Positions 1 through 5,417 of a stretch of 9,219 nucleotides of DNA are shown here, one piece after another. This DNA is from an uncultured Collinsella sp. (GTDB taxonomy: Bacteria > Actinomycetota > Coriobacteriia > Coriobacteriales > Coriobacteriaceae). The notes beneath the pieces are model-generated. The model worked only from the letters and a program-made list of their open reading frames with translations, was not told the DNA's origin and searched no databases. Where the stretch lies: assembly GCA_938036665.1 (NCBI GenBank), contig CALHWR010000009.1, forward strand, positions 1 through 9,219, read 5' to 3'. Positions within the stretch are counted from its first letter, which is position 1; every line of letters begins with the position of its first letter. The position numbers were made by a program, and so were the translations under genes.

Positions 1-38
1 AAAGCAAACCGTGGCCGGCCCTTCTCCGCCGGGACACG
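1..38 (-). terminator. Probable intrinsic terminator after the DUF47 gene
   Basis: Read on the minus strand, just after the DUF47 stop codon, CGTG and CCGGC (38-35 and 32-28) pair with GCCGG and CACG (19-15 and 13-10). A small internal asymmetry lies between the two stem blocks, and the loop is 8 bases. The stem is followed by the T-rich stretch GTTTGCTTT, which runs to the window edge. The tract is interrupted and may continue outside, so this is a reasonable but not certain terminator for the pit-DUF47 transcript. Confidence 0.5.
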
Positions 39-47
39 TACCCCCAA

Positions 48-671
48 TTAACTGTTCTTCATGACAATCGAATCCACGACATCGGCCACATTCTCGCAGC
101 AGTCGGCGCAGTACTCCAGGAAGGCGTACACGTCACGCCAAGCGATGACCTCGAGCGGGTCCTTGCCGTTAACGTGCAGGTTACGCATGGCGTTGATATA
201 GAGCTCGTCGGCCTCGGACTCGATGGTGTTGATCTGGATGACGAGCTCGCGCAGCGTCTTGGACTTGCGGTAGTTAGGCAGCTCGACCATCAGGTCCTTC
301 ATGGCGCGGCAGGCGTCGGTCACCTTGTGGGCGATGACGATGGCGTCGGGATGGATGCTCTGGATGTTGGTGAAGTAGACGCGCTGCACGACGCCCTCGA
401 TACGGTCGAGCACGGTGTCGAGCGAGCAGCTCATCAGATCCAGGTCCTCGCGCTCAAGCGGGGTGATAAAGGCCGTGAGCAGGGCGTCCTCAAGCTCATG
501 GTGCTTCTTGTCGGCCGCATGCTCGATCGCGTGCATCTTGTCGAGCATATCGTGAATCTTCGCGGGATCGAAGTTCTCGAAAATCTTGGTAAGCAGCTCG
601 GCGGCCTGGACGGCAAGGTCGGCGCAGGCGACGTAGTTGTCAAAGTAGAACGAATCGGGTTTCTTTGCCAT
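48..671 (-). CDS. DUF47 / PhoU-like phosphate transport accessory protein
   Basis: A 207-residue, mostly helical cytoplasmic protein of the DUF47 (TIGR00153, PhoU-related) family. Members are usually encoded beside Pit permeases and are thought to regulate or assist phosphate uptake; the mechanism is poorly known. The sequence shows the acidic helix repeats expected of PhoU-like metal sites: E-x-x-x-D at residues 50-54 (EHAAD) and again at 151-155 (ESEAD). A late acidic and Cys-rich segment lies at 186-197 (EYCADCCENVAD). Length fits the family (about 200-215). The ATG at 671 is preceded by GAAAGGA about 8 bases upstream. It lies 67 bases downstream of pit on the same strand with no evident terminator between, so co-transcription is likely. 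The three cysteines near the C-terminus (188, 191, 192) are a minor oddity. Confidence 0.88.
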   Translation of the reverse strand: MAKKPDSFYFDNYVACADLAVQAAELLTKIFENFDPAKIHDMLDKMHAIEHAADKKHHELEDALLTAFITPLEREDLDLMSCSLDTVLDRIEGVVQRVYFTNIQSIHPDAIVIAHKVTDACRAMKDLMVELPNYRKSKTLRELVIQINTIESEADELYINAMRNLHVNGKDPLEVIAWRDVYAFLEYCADCCENVADVVDSIVMKNS

Positions 672-738
672 GAGTGGGTCCTTTCGAGGCGAAGACGGGT
701 GGGCGAAGTTTTGCGGTCCGGATGGACGCTCGTTTTGA

Positions 739-1788
739 CTAGATGAACATCATGAACAGCTTGGCCATGACAAAGCTGATGAGTCCGCAGGCGGGGAAGG
801 TGAAGAACCAGGTGAACATCATGTCCTTGACGACGCCGAAGTTGATGGCCGAAAGGCGCTTGACGGCGCCGACGCCCATGATGGCGCAGGTCTTGATGTG
901 CGTGGAGGACACGGGGATGCCGGTAAGGGTGGCAAGCAGCAGGTTCGCGGCGCCCGCCAGGTCGGCGGAGAAGCCCTGGTACTTTTCGAGCTTGACCATG
1001 CTCTGGCCAACGGACTTGATGATGCGCTCGCCGCCCACGCTGGTGCCGATGCCCATGGTGGCCGAGCATAGCAGCATAATCCAGATGGGGATGCCGGCAT
1101 CGCCGACGCTCGTCTGGCCGCTGGCAAAGGCCACGCCTAAAAAGAGCACGCCGATGAACTTCTGTCCATCCTGCGCGCCGTGCATAAAGCTCATGGCCGC
1201 AGCGCTCGCGATCTGAGCGTATTTAAAGAAGACATTGGCACGTCGCCTGTTGGCGGCGGTGAAAAGAATCGAGACGAGCTTGCACAGGACCCAGCCCATG
1301 ACAAAGCCCAGGCCGATGGAGAGCGCCAGGCCGTAGATGACCTTCATCCACTCGTGGACGTTGACGCTGCTCGCACCGCCGAGGGCGATAGCGGCACCGG
1401 TCAGGCCGGCGATAAGGCTGTGGCTTTGCGAGGTGGGGATGCCAAAACGCGACGCTGTGGCGCCGTAGACGACGATGGAGAACAGCGCCGCGCACAGGCA
1501 GGCGAGCGCCATGGTACTGTTTCCGCCAAAGTCGACAATATGGGAGATGGTGTTGGCGACGCTCGCGTTAAAGTGCGTCATGATGAGCACGCCGAGGAAG
1601 TTGAATGCGGCACTCATGAGAATGGCGGCGCGGGCGGGCATGCAACGCGTAGTGACGCAGGTCGCGATGGCGTTGGGTGCGTCGGTCCATCCATTGACGA
1701 AGATGGCGCCGAGCGCGAGGATCACGGTGACGGCAAGGACTGGGTTCGACACAAGTTGGCCGAGGAAGGTTGAGAACGTTACGTCCAT
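739..1788 (-). CDS. pit: Inorganic phosphate transporter, Pit (PiT) family
   Basis: A 349-residue polytopic membrane permease importing phosphate (as metal-phosphate with protons in bacterial Pit, or with Na+ in other members). It shows the internal duplication of the PiT fold. The first signature is at residues 33-39 (GWTDAPN, counterpart of G-x-N-D-x-x-N), the second at 203-210 (HGAQDGQK). Each half also has a G-I-P-x-S-x-x-H loop, at 116-123 (GIPTSQSH) and 290-297 (GIPVSSTH). About ten hydrophobic segments run from residue 15 to the C-terminus, which ends in a hydrophobic stretch. The start at 1788 gives a normal N-terminus, but its ribosome site is weak (GAGAAAG, about 8 bases upstream). 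A perfect Shine-Dalgarno instead lies 53 bases upstream (separate entry). It is the first gene of a pit-DUF47 operon. I did not identify a Pho-box. Confidence 0.92.
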   Translation of the reverse strand: MDVTFSTFLGQLVSNPVLAVTVILALGAIFVNGWTDAPNAIATCVTTRCMPARAAILMSAAFNFLGVLIMTHFNASVANTISHIVDFGGNSTMALACLCAALFSIVVYGATASRFGIPTSQSHSLIAGLTGAAIALGGASSVNVHEWMKVIYGLALSIGLGFVMGWVLCKLVSILFTAANRRRANVFFKYAQIASAAAMSFMHGAQDGQKFIGVLFLGVAFASGQTSVGDAGIPIWIMLLCSATMGIGTSVGGERIIKSVGQSMVKLEKYQGFSADLAGAANLLLATLTGIPVSSTHIKTCAIMGVGAVKRLSAINFGVVKDMMFTWFFTFPACGLISFVMAKLFMMFI

Positions 1789-1818
1789 ATATGGGCTTTC
1801 TCGAAGTTTGCAGGCACG

Positions 1819-1850
1819 TTACAGAAACATGATAAATCGTATCACCTCCT
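1819..1850 (-). promoter_or_regulatory. Perfect Shine-Dalgarno and 3-codon minicistron in the pit leader
   Basis: On the minus strand 1850-1841 reads AGGAGGTGAT, fully complementary to the conserved 16S rRNA 3' end. Ten bases further on comes ATG TTT CTG TAA (1830-1819). This tiny frame is in phase with pit, with ten sense codons between its TAA and the pit ATG. The pit ATG itself has only a weak ribosome site. Possible readings are a ribosome-loading leader, translational coupling to pit, or the relic of an older start. The pattern is seen directly; the function is inference. Confidence 0.4.
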
Positions 1851-1909
1851 GCGGGTTTCTTTACCGAGTTCTGATGGGAGCAGTGAATTTTTTGGCACTA
1901 AAATTGAAT

Positions 1910-1915
1910 ATTATC
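1910..1915 (-). promoter_or_regulatory. Candidate -10 element for the pit operon
   Basis: The minus strand reads GATAAT here (5 of 6 to TATAAT) within GGGATAATATTC. No convincing -35 hexamer is found 16-18 bases upstream. If used, the leader would be roughly 115 bases long and would contain the perfect Shine-Dalgarno at 1841-1850. Weak call. Confidence 0.25.
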
Positions 1916-2001
1916 CCTGTTGACCGCGGGTGTTCTTTTTGCTAACACGCCATGCGGACACATGCGCGCGCCCCAACACCCCAAAACCACAGTCTGTTCG
2001 C

Positions 2002-2031
2002 TTTACAATATGCAAACATGCGTTCGATAAT
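2002..2031 (+). promoter_or_regulatory. Sigma-70-type promoter for the DUF6504-like gene
   Basis: TTTACA (2002-2007, 5 of 6 to the -35 consensus) and GATAAT (2026-2031, 5 of 6 to the -10 consensus) are separated by 18 bases. Transcription would begin around 2037-2039, practically on the ATG at 2039, which points to a leaderless or nearly leaderless mRNA. Confidence 0.5.
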
Positions 2032-2038
2032 AGGAGAC

Positions 2039-2377
2039 ATGGAATATCGACAGACAGATGGCAAAACTCGGCGCGTGCACAAGCAGTATGTGGACGTCGT
2101 GGCTCGCATCCTCGCGGGCGGACAGGTCGTGCCGGTCACCGTCTGCTGGGTCGACGGTCGTTGCTTTACGATTGACGAGATTGTCTCGTCCACCGGTTTT
2201 GGCCTGACGGTTCACGGCATTCGTACGGCGACTTATAAGGTTCGTTTTGGCGGACATGCGACCGAGTTGTATCTGGAGGACCAGACGCGCGAGCGGGCGG
2301 ACGGCTCGCAGGCACACGTGATGCGTTGGTGGGTTTGGGCGTTTGATCGTACGCTCGAGGGCGAGCGCCGCAGGTAA
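2039..2377 (+). CDS. Small DUF6504-like protein of unknown function
   Basis: A 112-residue soluble protein with no signal peptide or membrane segment. The core (residues about 31-102) alternates short beta-type stretches: V-P-V-T-V-C-W-V-D-G-R at 31-41, F-T-I-D-E-I at 43-48, Y-K-V-R-F-G-G at 66-72, T-E-L-Y-L-E-D at 75-81 and R-W-W-V-W-A-F-D at 96-103. This order resembles the DUF6504 family of small actinobacterial proteins, as remembered; no biochemical role can be assigned. Start choice: the ATG at 2039 sits at the predicted transcription start, with AGGAG only 2 bases upstream, too close for a normal ribosome site. In-frame ATGs at 2018 and 1952 lie before or inside the promoter and lack ribosome sites. 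The C-terminus is basic (GERRR). Confidence 0.6.
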   Translation: MEYRQTDGKTRRVHKQYVDVVARILAGGQVVPVTVCWVDGRCFTIDEIVSSTGFGLTVHGIRTATYKVRFGGHATELYLEDQTRERADGSQAHVMRWWVWAFDRTLEGERRR

Positions 2378-2392
2378 GAACGCGTGGCGTTC
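2378..2392 (+). repeat. Short perfect hairpin directly after a stop codon
   Basis: GAACGC (2378-2383) and GCGTTC (2387-2392) form a perfect 6-bp stem with a GTG loop, starting at the base after the TAA of the DUF6504-like gene. No T-run follows, so it is not a standard terminator. It may stabilise the 3' end of the short transcript or be chance. Confidence 0.3.
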
Positions 2393-2403
2393 GGGTACAA
2401 TGG
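2393..2403 (+). promoter_or_regulatory. Candidate -10 region for the Bax-inhibitor-1 gene
   Basis: GGGTACAATGG contains a TACAAT -10 hexamer (2396-2401), about 57 bases before the start at 2458. No good -35 hexamer is visible. The same GGGTAnnAT-GG context occurs before two other plus-strand genes in the window, which raises its credibility a little. Confidence 0.35.
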
Positions 2404-2457
2404 CAGGAAACTTGTCAGCTACGGCGCCGTCGCGGTGCTTTTTGAAAGGACGAAATT

Positions 2458-3153
2458 ATGAACGATATCCAGGGCTATCAGAATGGCCCCATCGAGACCG
2501 GCGCAAGCCGTGCCAAGGAGATGTCGCCGCGCGCGTACAACCTTGTCATGTCTGCTCTCATCTTTTTGGGCTTTTGCGCCATGGGCGCCGGTGCTTACTT
2601 TACGAGCACCATGTCGTTTGCGCGCATGATGATGAGCGGCGCCGCTTTGCCGCTGGTCTTTGGCTCATTTATTTTGACCATCGTCGGCATGGTCATGATG
2701 TCGGCTGCTGCCAGCAAACAGTCCGTGGGCCTGTCACTCGTGGGCTACGTGGTCTTTGCGAGCACCTTTGGCCTGACGGCGTCGTTTGGTCTTGCCAACT
2801 ACGACCTGCCTACCATTAACACCGCCTTTATCGCCACGGCCGCCATCACCTTTGTCTTTGGTGCGCTGGGCGTGACCTTCCCCAAGTTCTTCCAGCGTGT
2901 GTATGGCATTGGTTTTGGCATCCTGTTTGCCACGATTCTGGTCGAGATCGTGCTGATGTTCATGGGCGTTTCGCAGTCCATCACCGACCTGATCGTGATC
3001 GTGGTGTTCGCCGGCTTCATCGGTTACGACACCTATGTTGCCACGACGGTGCCGCCCACGCTGCCCAACGCCGTGCTCATGGCATCCAACCTGTTCGTGG
3101 ACATCATCAACGTGTTCTTGCGCATTCTGAACATCCTCGGCCGTCGCGATTAA
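2458..3153 (+). CDS. Bax inhibitor-1 / YccA family membrane protein
   Basis: A 231-residue integral membrane protein of the BI-1 (TMBIM, YccA/YetJ) family. Characterised members are pH-sensitive Ca2+ leak channels or modulate membrane proteases; the substrate here is unproven. A polar N-terminal tail (residues 1-25) is followed by about seven hydrophobic segments (near 28-50, 60-80, 91-112, 121-141, 148-170, 175-195 and 205-225). The family C-terminus is clear: N-L-F-V-D-I-I-N at 211-218 and I-L-G-R-R-D at 226-231. Asp191 (in GYDTYV) and Asp215 (in FVDIIN) are 24 residues apart, the same spacing as the pH-sensing aspartate pair of Bacillus YetJ. The ATG at 2458 follows GAAAGGA by 7 bases. The gene ends at a strong UUCG-loop terminator, so it is probably monocistronic. 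Confidence 0.88.
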   Translation: MNDIQGYQNGPIETGASRAKEMSPRAYNLVMSALIFLGFCAMGAGAYFTSTMSFARMMMSGAALPLVFGSFILTIVGMVMMSAAASKQSVGLSLVGYVVFASTFGLTASFGLANYDLPTINTAFIATAAITFVFGALGVTFPKFFQRVYGIGFGILFATILVEIVLMFMGVSQSITDLIVIVVFAGFIGYDTYVATTVPPTLPNAVLMASNLFVDIINVFLRILNILGRRD

Positions 3154-3199
3154 AGCGCGGCATTGCGATGCTTCCTGCCGGACACGGTAAAACGATGCG

Positions 3200-3228
3200 A
3201 AAGGCGGTCCTTCGGGGCCGTCTTTTTT
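3200..3228 (+). terminator. Intrinsic terminator with UUCG tetraloop after the BI-1 gene
   Basis: Bases 3200-3210 pair with 3215-3225 (11 pairs including two G-U) around a TTCG loop closed by C-G, the very stable cUUCGg tetraloop. The T-run 3223-3228 follows at once. A textbook Rho-independent terminator for the plus strand. Confidence 0.92.
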
Positions 3229-3238
3229 GTGCGCGGCG

Positions 3239-3249
3239 GGGTATCATGG
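3239..3249 (+). promoter_or_regulatory. Candidate -10 region for the macrodomain gene
   Basis: GGGTATCATGG contains TATCAT (3242-3247, 5 of 6 to consensus), about 47 bases before the ATG at 3294 and just past the preceding terminator, the right place for a new promoter. No clear -35 is seen because the terminator arm and T-run occupy that position. Confidence 0.35.
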
Positions 3250-3293
3250 ATGAGAAAAGCCGATAGCGGCAGCGACAGGAAAGGTGACCACTT

Positions 3294-4427
3294 ATGGCAG
3301 ACGTCGACAACAGGAACCGTAACCACAGGTCCAACCGAGCGGGTCAGCCCAATCCCAAGCGCGAGGCCCGTGCCAAGGCCGCCGAGCGCCATGTGATGAC
3401 TGTGTCCGAGGCCTGCGCCAAGGATATCGAGCGTTCGCTTGCCGGTGTTCGCGAGTTTGACGGCATGCCCACCGGCTTTGTCGCGGCGATGAAGGCCAAG
3501 GTTCAGACTGCTGTGGCCCCCGAAGAGCAGGTCGCCGAGGACGTCGAGAACGCGGAGACTGCCGAGGTCGAGGCAGCGCCCGAGACCGAGGCGGCGCCCG
3601 AGCCCGTCGAGGAGCCTGCCGAGGAAATCGCCGAAGTTGAGTCCGCGCCTGCTGAGGAGCCCGCTCCGGTCCTGCCCGAGGTCACTGTGCTTGATGCCTC
3701 CGCCACGCAGGCAATCCTCGATAACGGTCGCGGCTATGCGCAGTTCTGCGACATGGCCGTGCTCGCCTTTGCCTCGTTTACCAATCCGGGCGGTGGATAT
3801 ATTCAGGGTTATCTGGGCCAGGAGGCCACGTTGTGCGCCGATTCGTATCTGTACAACGTCCTCGATAAGCAGCGTAAATGGTACGGCGAGAACCGTCGCC
3901 GCAACATCAACTGTGAGCTGTACCGCAACCGTGCGCTGGTGGTGCCCGCGGTGCGCTTCGAGCGCAAGCATGTGCACGCCTATGCCGACGTGATCGTCGC
4001 CGCTGCACCCAACGCCAAGCGTGCTCGCCAGGAGTACCGCGTGAGCGACGATGCCTTGCTTGACGCCCTGCGCGACCGCATTCGCTTTGTGCTTGCTATC
4101 TGCGATGAGCTTGGCCGCGAGAAGCTCGTAGTGGGTGCTTGGGGCTGCGAGAACAACGGCTTTGACGCAGAGGCCGTGGCCGAGCTCTTCCGCAAGGAGC
4201 TCGCATCGGGCGACTTCAAGGTCAAGCAGGTCTTCTTTGCCGTGCCCTCTACGCGCTGGGACGAGGACTTCGCCAAATTCGAGCACGTGCTGGCAAACTT
4301 CCCCGAGCGAAACGAGGAGTCCTATGCTCAGGTTGCCGCCCGCGCCGCAGCCGCCCGTGCCGCCGAGCAGGCTCAGGCCGCTGCCGAGGATGACGAGGAT
4401 GACGACGACTGGCGCAAGTACCTGTAA
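3294..4427 (+). CDS. TIGR02452-type macrodomain protein (bacterial PARG-like), altered catalytic signature
   Basis: A 377-residue cytoplasmic protein. The core (residues about 129-335) matches the microbial poly(ADP-ribose) glycohydrolase/TIGR02452 macrodomain family, which binds ADP-ribose. Visible marks: V-T-V-L-D-A-S-A-T-Q-A-I-L at 130-142, F-A-S-F-T-N-P-G-G-G at 159-168, Q-E-A at 176-178 and G-A-W-G-C at 281-285 followed by N-G-F-D. The family signature is GGG-x6-9-QEE; here it is GGG-x7-QEA, so the second glutamate, the catalytic one in characterised PARGs, is alanine (codon GCC). Residues 33-60 resemble the N-terminal helix of the family. Between it and the core lies a Glu/Ala/Pro-rich linker (about 72-128), and the C-terminus is Ala-rich then acidic (EDDEDDDD, 365-372). 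The ATG is preceded by AGGAAAGGTGA. It has its own terminator. Family certain; hydrolase activity doubtful, and ADP-ribose binding without hydrolysis is possible. Confidence 0.85.
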   Translation: MADVDNRNRNHRSNRAGQPNPKREARAKAAERHVMTVSEACAKDIERSLAGVREFDGMPTGFVAAMKAKVQTAVAPEEQVAEDVENAETAEVEAAPETEAAPEPVEEPAEEIAEVESAPAEEPAPVLPEVTVLDASATQAILDNGRGYAQFCDMAVLAFASFTNPGGGYIQGYLGQEATLCADSYLYNVLDKQRKWYGENRRRNINCELYRNRALVVPAVRFERKHVHAYADVIVAAAPNAKRARQEYRVSDDALLDALRDRIRFVLAICDELGREKLVVGAWGCENNGFDAEAVAELFRKELASGDFKVKQVFFAVPSTRWDEDFAKFEHVLANFPERNEESYAQVAARAAAARAAEQAQAAAEDDEDDDDWRKYL

Positions 4428-4452
4428 ACGGTGCTCGTGATGCGATATACCG

Positions 4453-4487
4453 AGCCGACGGGAGAGGCTGCTCCTGTCGGCTTTTTA
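4453..4487 (+). terminator. Intrinsic terminator between the macrodomain and SGNH genes
   Basis: Bases 4453-4464 pair with 4471-4482 (12 pairs, one G-U) around the loop AGGCTG, followed by TTTTATT. Strong Rho-independent terminator. The next gene starts only about 18 bases past the T-run, so some read-through or an upstream promoter must supply that gene. Confidence 0.9.
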
Positions 4488-4505
4488 TTGAGTGGGGAGC
4501 TTACG

Positions 4506-5165
4506 ATGAAAAACGTTCTGTGCTTTGGTGACAGCAACACCTATGGTTACGATCCGGCGGGCATGCGCGACGGTACCGCGGTGCGCTATGCGCAGGATGT
4601 GCGCTGGTGTGGCGTGGTCCAACGTGACTTAGGCGAGGGCTGGCATGTAATTGAAGAAGGCCTCAACGGCCGCACGACGGTACGCGACGACATGTGCCAT
4701 CTGGACACTAACCTCAACGGCATTCGCGCGCTTCCGATGCTGCTCGAGGCTCATAAGCCGCTGGACGCCATTGTGATCATGCTGGGCACCAACGACTGTA
4801 AGACGGTCTTTAACGTGACAGCTTCCGATATCGCCCGTGGCGCCATGGCGCTGATTCGCGCCGTCCGCGCGTTTCCGTGGACCGACGCCGCGCCTTGCCC
4901 GCGCATCCTGCTGATGGCTCCTATCAAGATCAAGCCGCAGATCGCCGATGTATATATGACCGATTTTGACGAGCGTTCCGTCGAGGCATCTGAACATTTT
5001 GGCGAGTACTATGCGCACGTGGCCGAGCAGTTTGGCTGCGACTTTTTGAATGCCGCCGAGTTTGCCGAGCCGGGCGATATTGACTATCTGCATATGATGC
5101 CCGAAAGCCACGAGAGCTTGGGACATGCCGTGGCAGCCAAGCTCCAAGAGATGCTCGGTGAGTAG
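4506..5165 (+). CDS. SGNH/GDSL esterase (arylesterase/acyltransferase-like)
   Basis: A 219-residue cytoplasmic SGNH-fold hydrolase, likely splitting or transferring acyl esters; the substrate is unknown. Block I is G-D-S-N-T-Y-G-Y-D-P (8-17) with nucleophile Ser10. Block II is G-L-N-G-R-T-T (52-58) with oxyanion Gly. Block III is L-G-T-N-D (93-97) with Asn96. Block V is D-I-D-Y-L-H (191-196) with Asp193 and His196. The lines D-V-R-W-C-G-V (31-37), V-I-E-E-G-L-N-G-R-T-T and I-M-L-G-T-N-D-C-K closely follow the Mycobacterium smegmatis acyltransferase MsAcT as remembered, pointing to that arylesterase subgroup rather than lysophospholipase TesA. No signal peptide. The ATG at 4506 has GGGGAG 6 bases upstream and begins directly before the family N-terminus. 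A longer frame from 4431 would translate through the terminator hairpin and is rejected. Confidence 0.88.
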   Translation: MKNVLCFGDSNTYGYDPAGMRDGTAVRYAQDVRWCGVVQRDLGEGWHVIEEGLNGRTTVRDDMCHLDTNLNGIRALPMLLEAHKPLDAIVIMLGTNDCKTVFNVTASDIARGAMALIRAVRAFPWTDAAPCPRILLMAPIKIKPQIADVYMTDFDERSVEASEHFGEYYAHVAEQFGCDFLNAAEFAEPGDIDYLHMMPESHESLGHAVAAKLQEMLGE

Positions 5166-5184
5166 CGCGACCCCAAACCACCAC

Positions 5185-5218
5185 AGAGTTCCCCTTGCGG
5201 GGGCTTGTTTCGTTTGTT
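5185..5218 (+). terminator. Probable intrinsic terminator after the SGNH gene
   Basis: CCCC (5191-5194) pairs with GGGG (5199-5202) around TTGC. The stem extends through T-G (5190/5203) and, past a bulged T, G-C and A-T pairs with 5204-5205. The T-rich stretch TTGTTTCGTTTGTTT follows. It lies 20 bases after the stop codon at 5165, and its T-tract runs into the first palindromic element. Confidence 0.6.
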
Positions 5219-5275
5219 TGTCTTGATCTGTAACAGTTCCAAGGCCGAAAACGGGCTAGATGTTACAGATTAAGA
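5211..5275 (+). repeat. Palindromic intergenic element, copy 1
   Basis: The arms are TCTTGATCTGTAACA (5221-5235) and TGTTACAGATTAAGA (5261-5275), complementary over 15 positions with one mismatch, around a 25-base centre (5236-5260). The flank 5211-5220 plus the left arm recurs as a direct repeat at 5292-5316 (24 of 25 identical). The whole element is approximately the reverse complement of copy 2. It lies between convergent genes, as REP/BIME-type elements commonly do. Confidence 0.8.
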
Positions 5276-5291
5276 TTATTTAGGTCGATAT

Positions 5292-5356
5292 CGATTGTTT
5301 GTCTTGATCTGTAACATCTAGGGTCGATTTTGCCGAGTTACTGTTACAGATCGAGA
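5292..5356 (-). repeat. Palindromic intergenic element, copy 2 (inverted relative to copy 1)
   Basis: The arms are TCTTGATCTGTAACA (5302-5316) and TGTTACAGATCGAGA (5342-5356), complementary over 15 positions with one mismatch, around a 25-base centre (5317-5341). The centre begins TCTAG and ends TTAC, while the reverse complement of the copy 1 centre begins TCTAG and ends GAAC, with a related T-run and GCC in the middle, so the copies face opposite ways. Spacer 5276-5301 contains the 10-base palindrome TCGATATCGA (5285-5294). Confidence 0.8.
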
Positions 5357-5368
5357 TGTTTGTGGGAG

Positions 5369-5405
5369 CCACCGCAAAGGTGCCTGTCCCCTTTGCGGCG
5401 GTTTT
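5369..5405 (+). terminator. Strong hairpin between convergent SGNH and thiD genes
   Basis: Bases 5369-5380 pair with 5390-5401 over 12 positions (one A-C mismatch as plus-strand RNA; G-U in that place on the minus-strand RNA). The loop is 9 bases (TGCCTGTCC), followed by TTTT on the plus strand. It can stop plus-strand read-through. On the minus strand the stem is slightly better and lies 16 bases past the thiD stop, but no T-run follows. It may also be a mobile palindromic repeat. Confidence 0.5.
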
Positions 5406-5417
5406 GGGCTGCGAATC

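Noticed and set aside
434..1069. Open frame on the minus strand overlapping pit and DUF47
   Set aside because: Out-of-frame shadow, rich in Arg and His, spanning two well-supported genes.
1818..1827. CGTTACAGAA resembling the TGTTACAGAT half-site
   Set aside because: 8 of 10 match only, no palindromic partner nearby; likely chance.
1920..1948. TTGACC with TAACAC at 17-base spacing as a plus-strand promoter
   Set aside because: The -10 is poor (3 of 6), and the TTTACA/GATAAT pair at 2002-2031 is much better placed.
1952..2038. Longer N-terminus for the DUF6504-like protein from the ATG at 1952 or 2018
   Set aside because: These ATGs lie upstream of or within the likely promoter and have no ribosome site.
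3150..4286. A 378-codon open frame on the minus strand opposite the BI-1 tail and the macrodomain gene
   Set aside because: It is the antisense shadow of a high-GC gene with strong homology on the plus strand; its translation is low-complexity with no family marks, and it runs through a terminator.
4431..4505. 25-residue N-terminal extension of the SGNH esterase
   Set aside because: It would be translated through the terminator hairpin, has no ribosome site, and homologues begin at the M-K-N-V-L-C-F-G-D-S segment.
5211..5360. Possible CRISPR array
   Set aside because: Only two units, themselves palindromic and in opposite orientation; no regular direct repeats with unique spacers and no cas genes.
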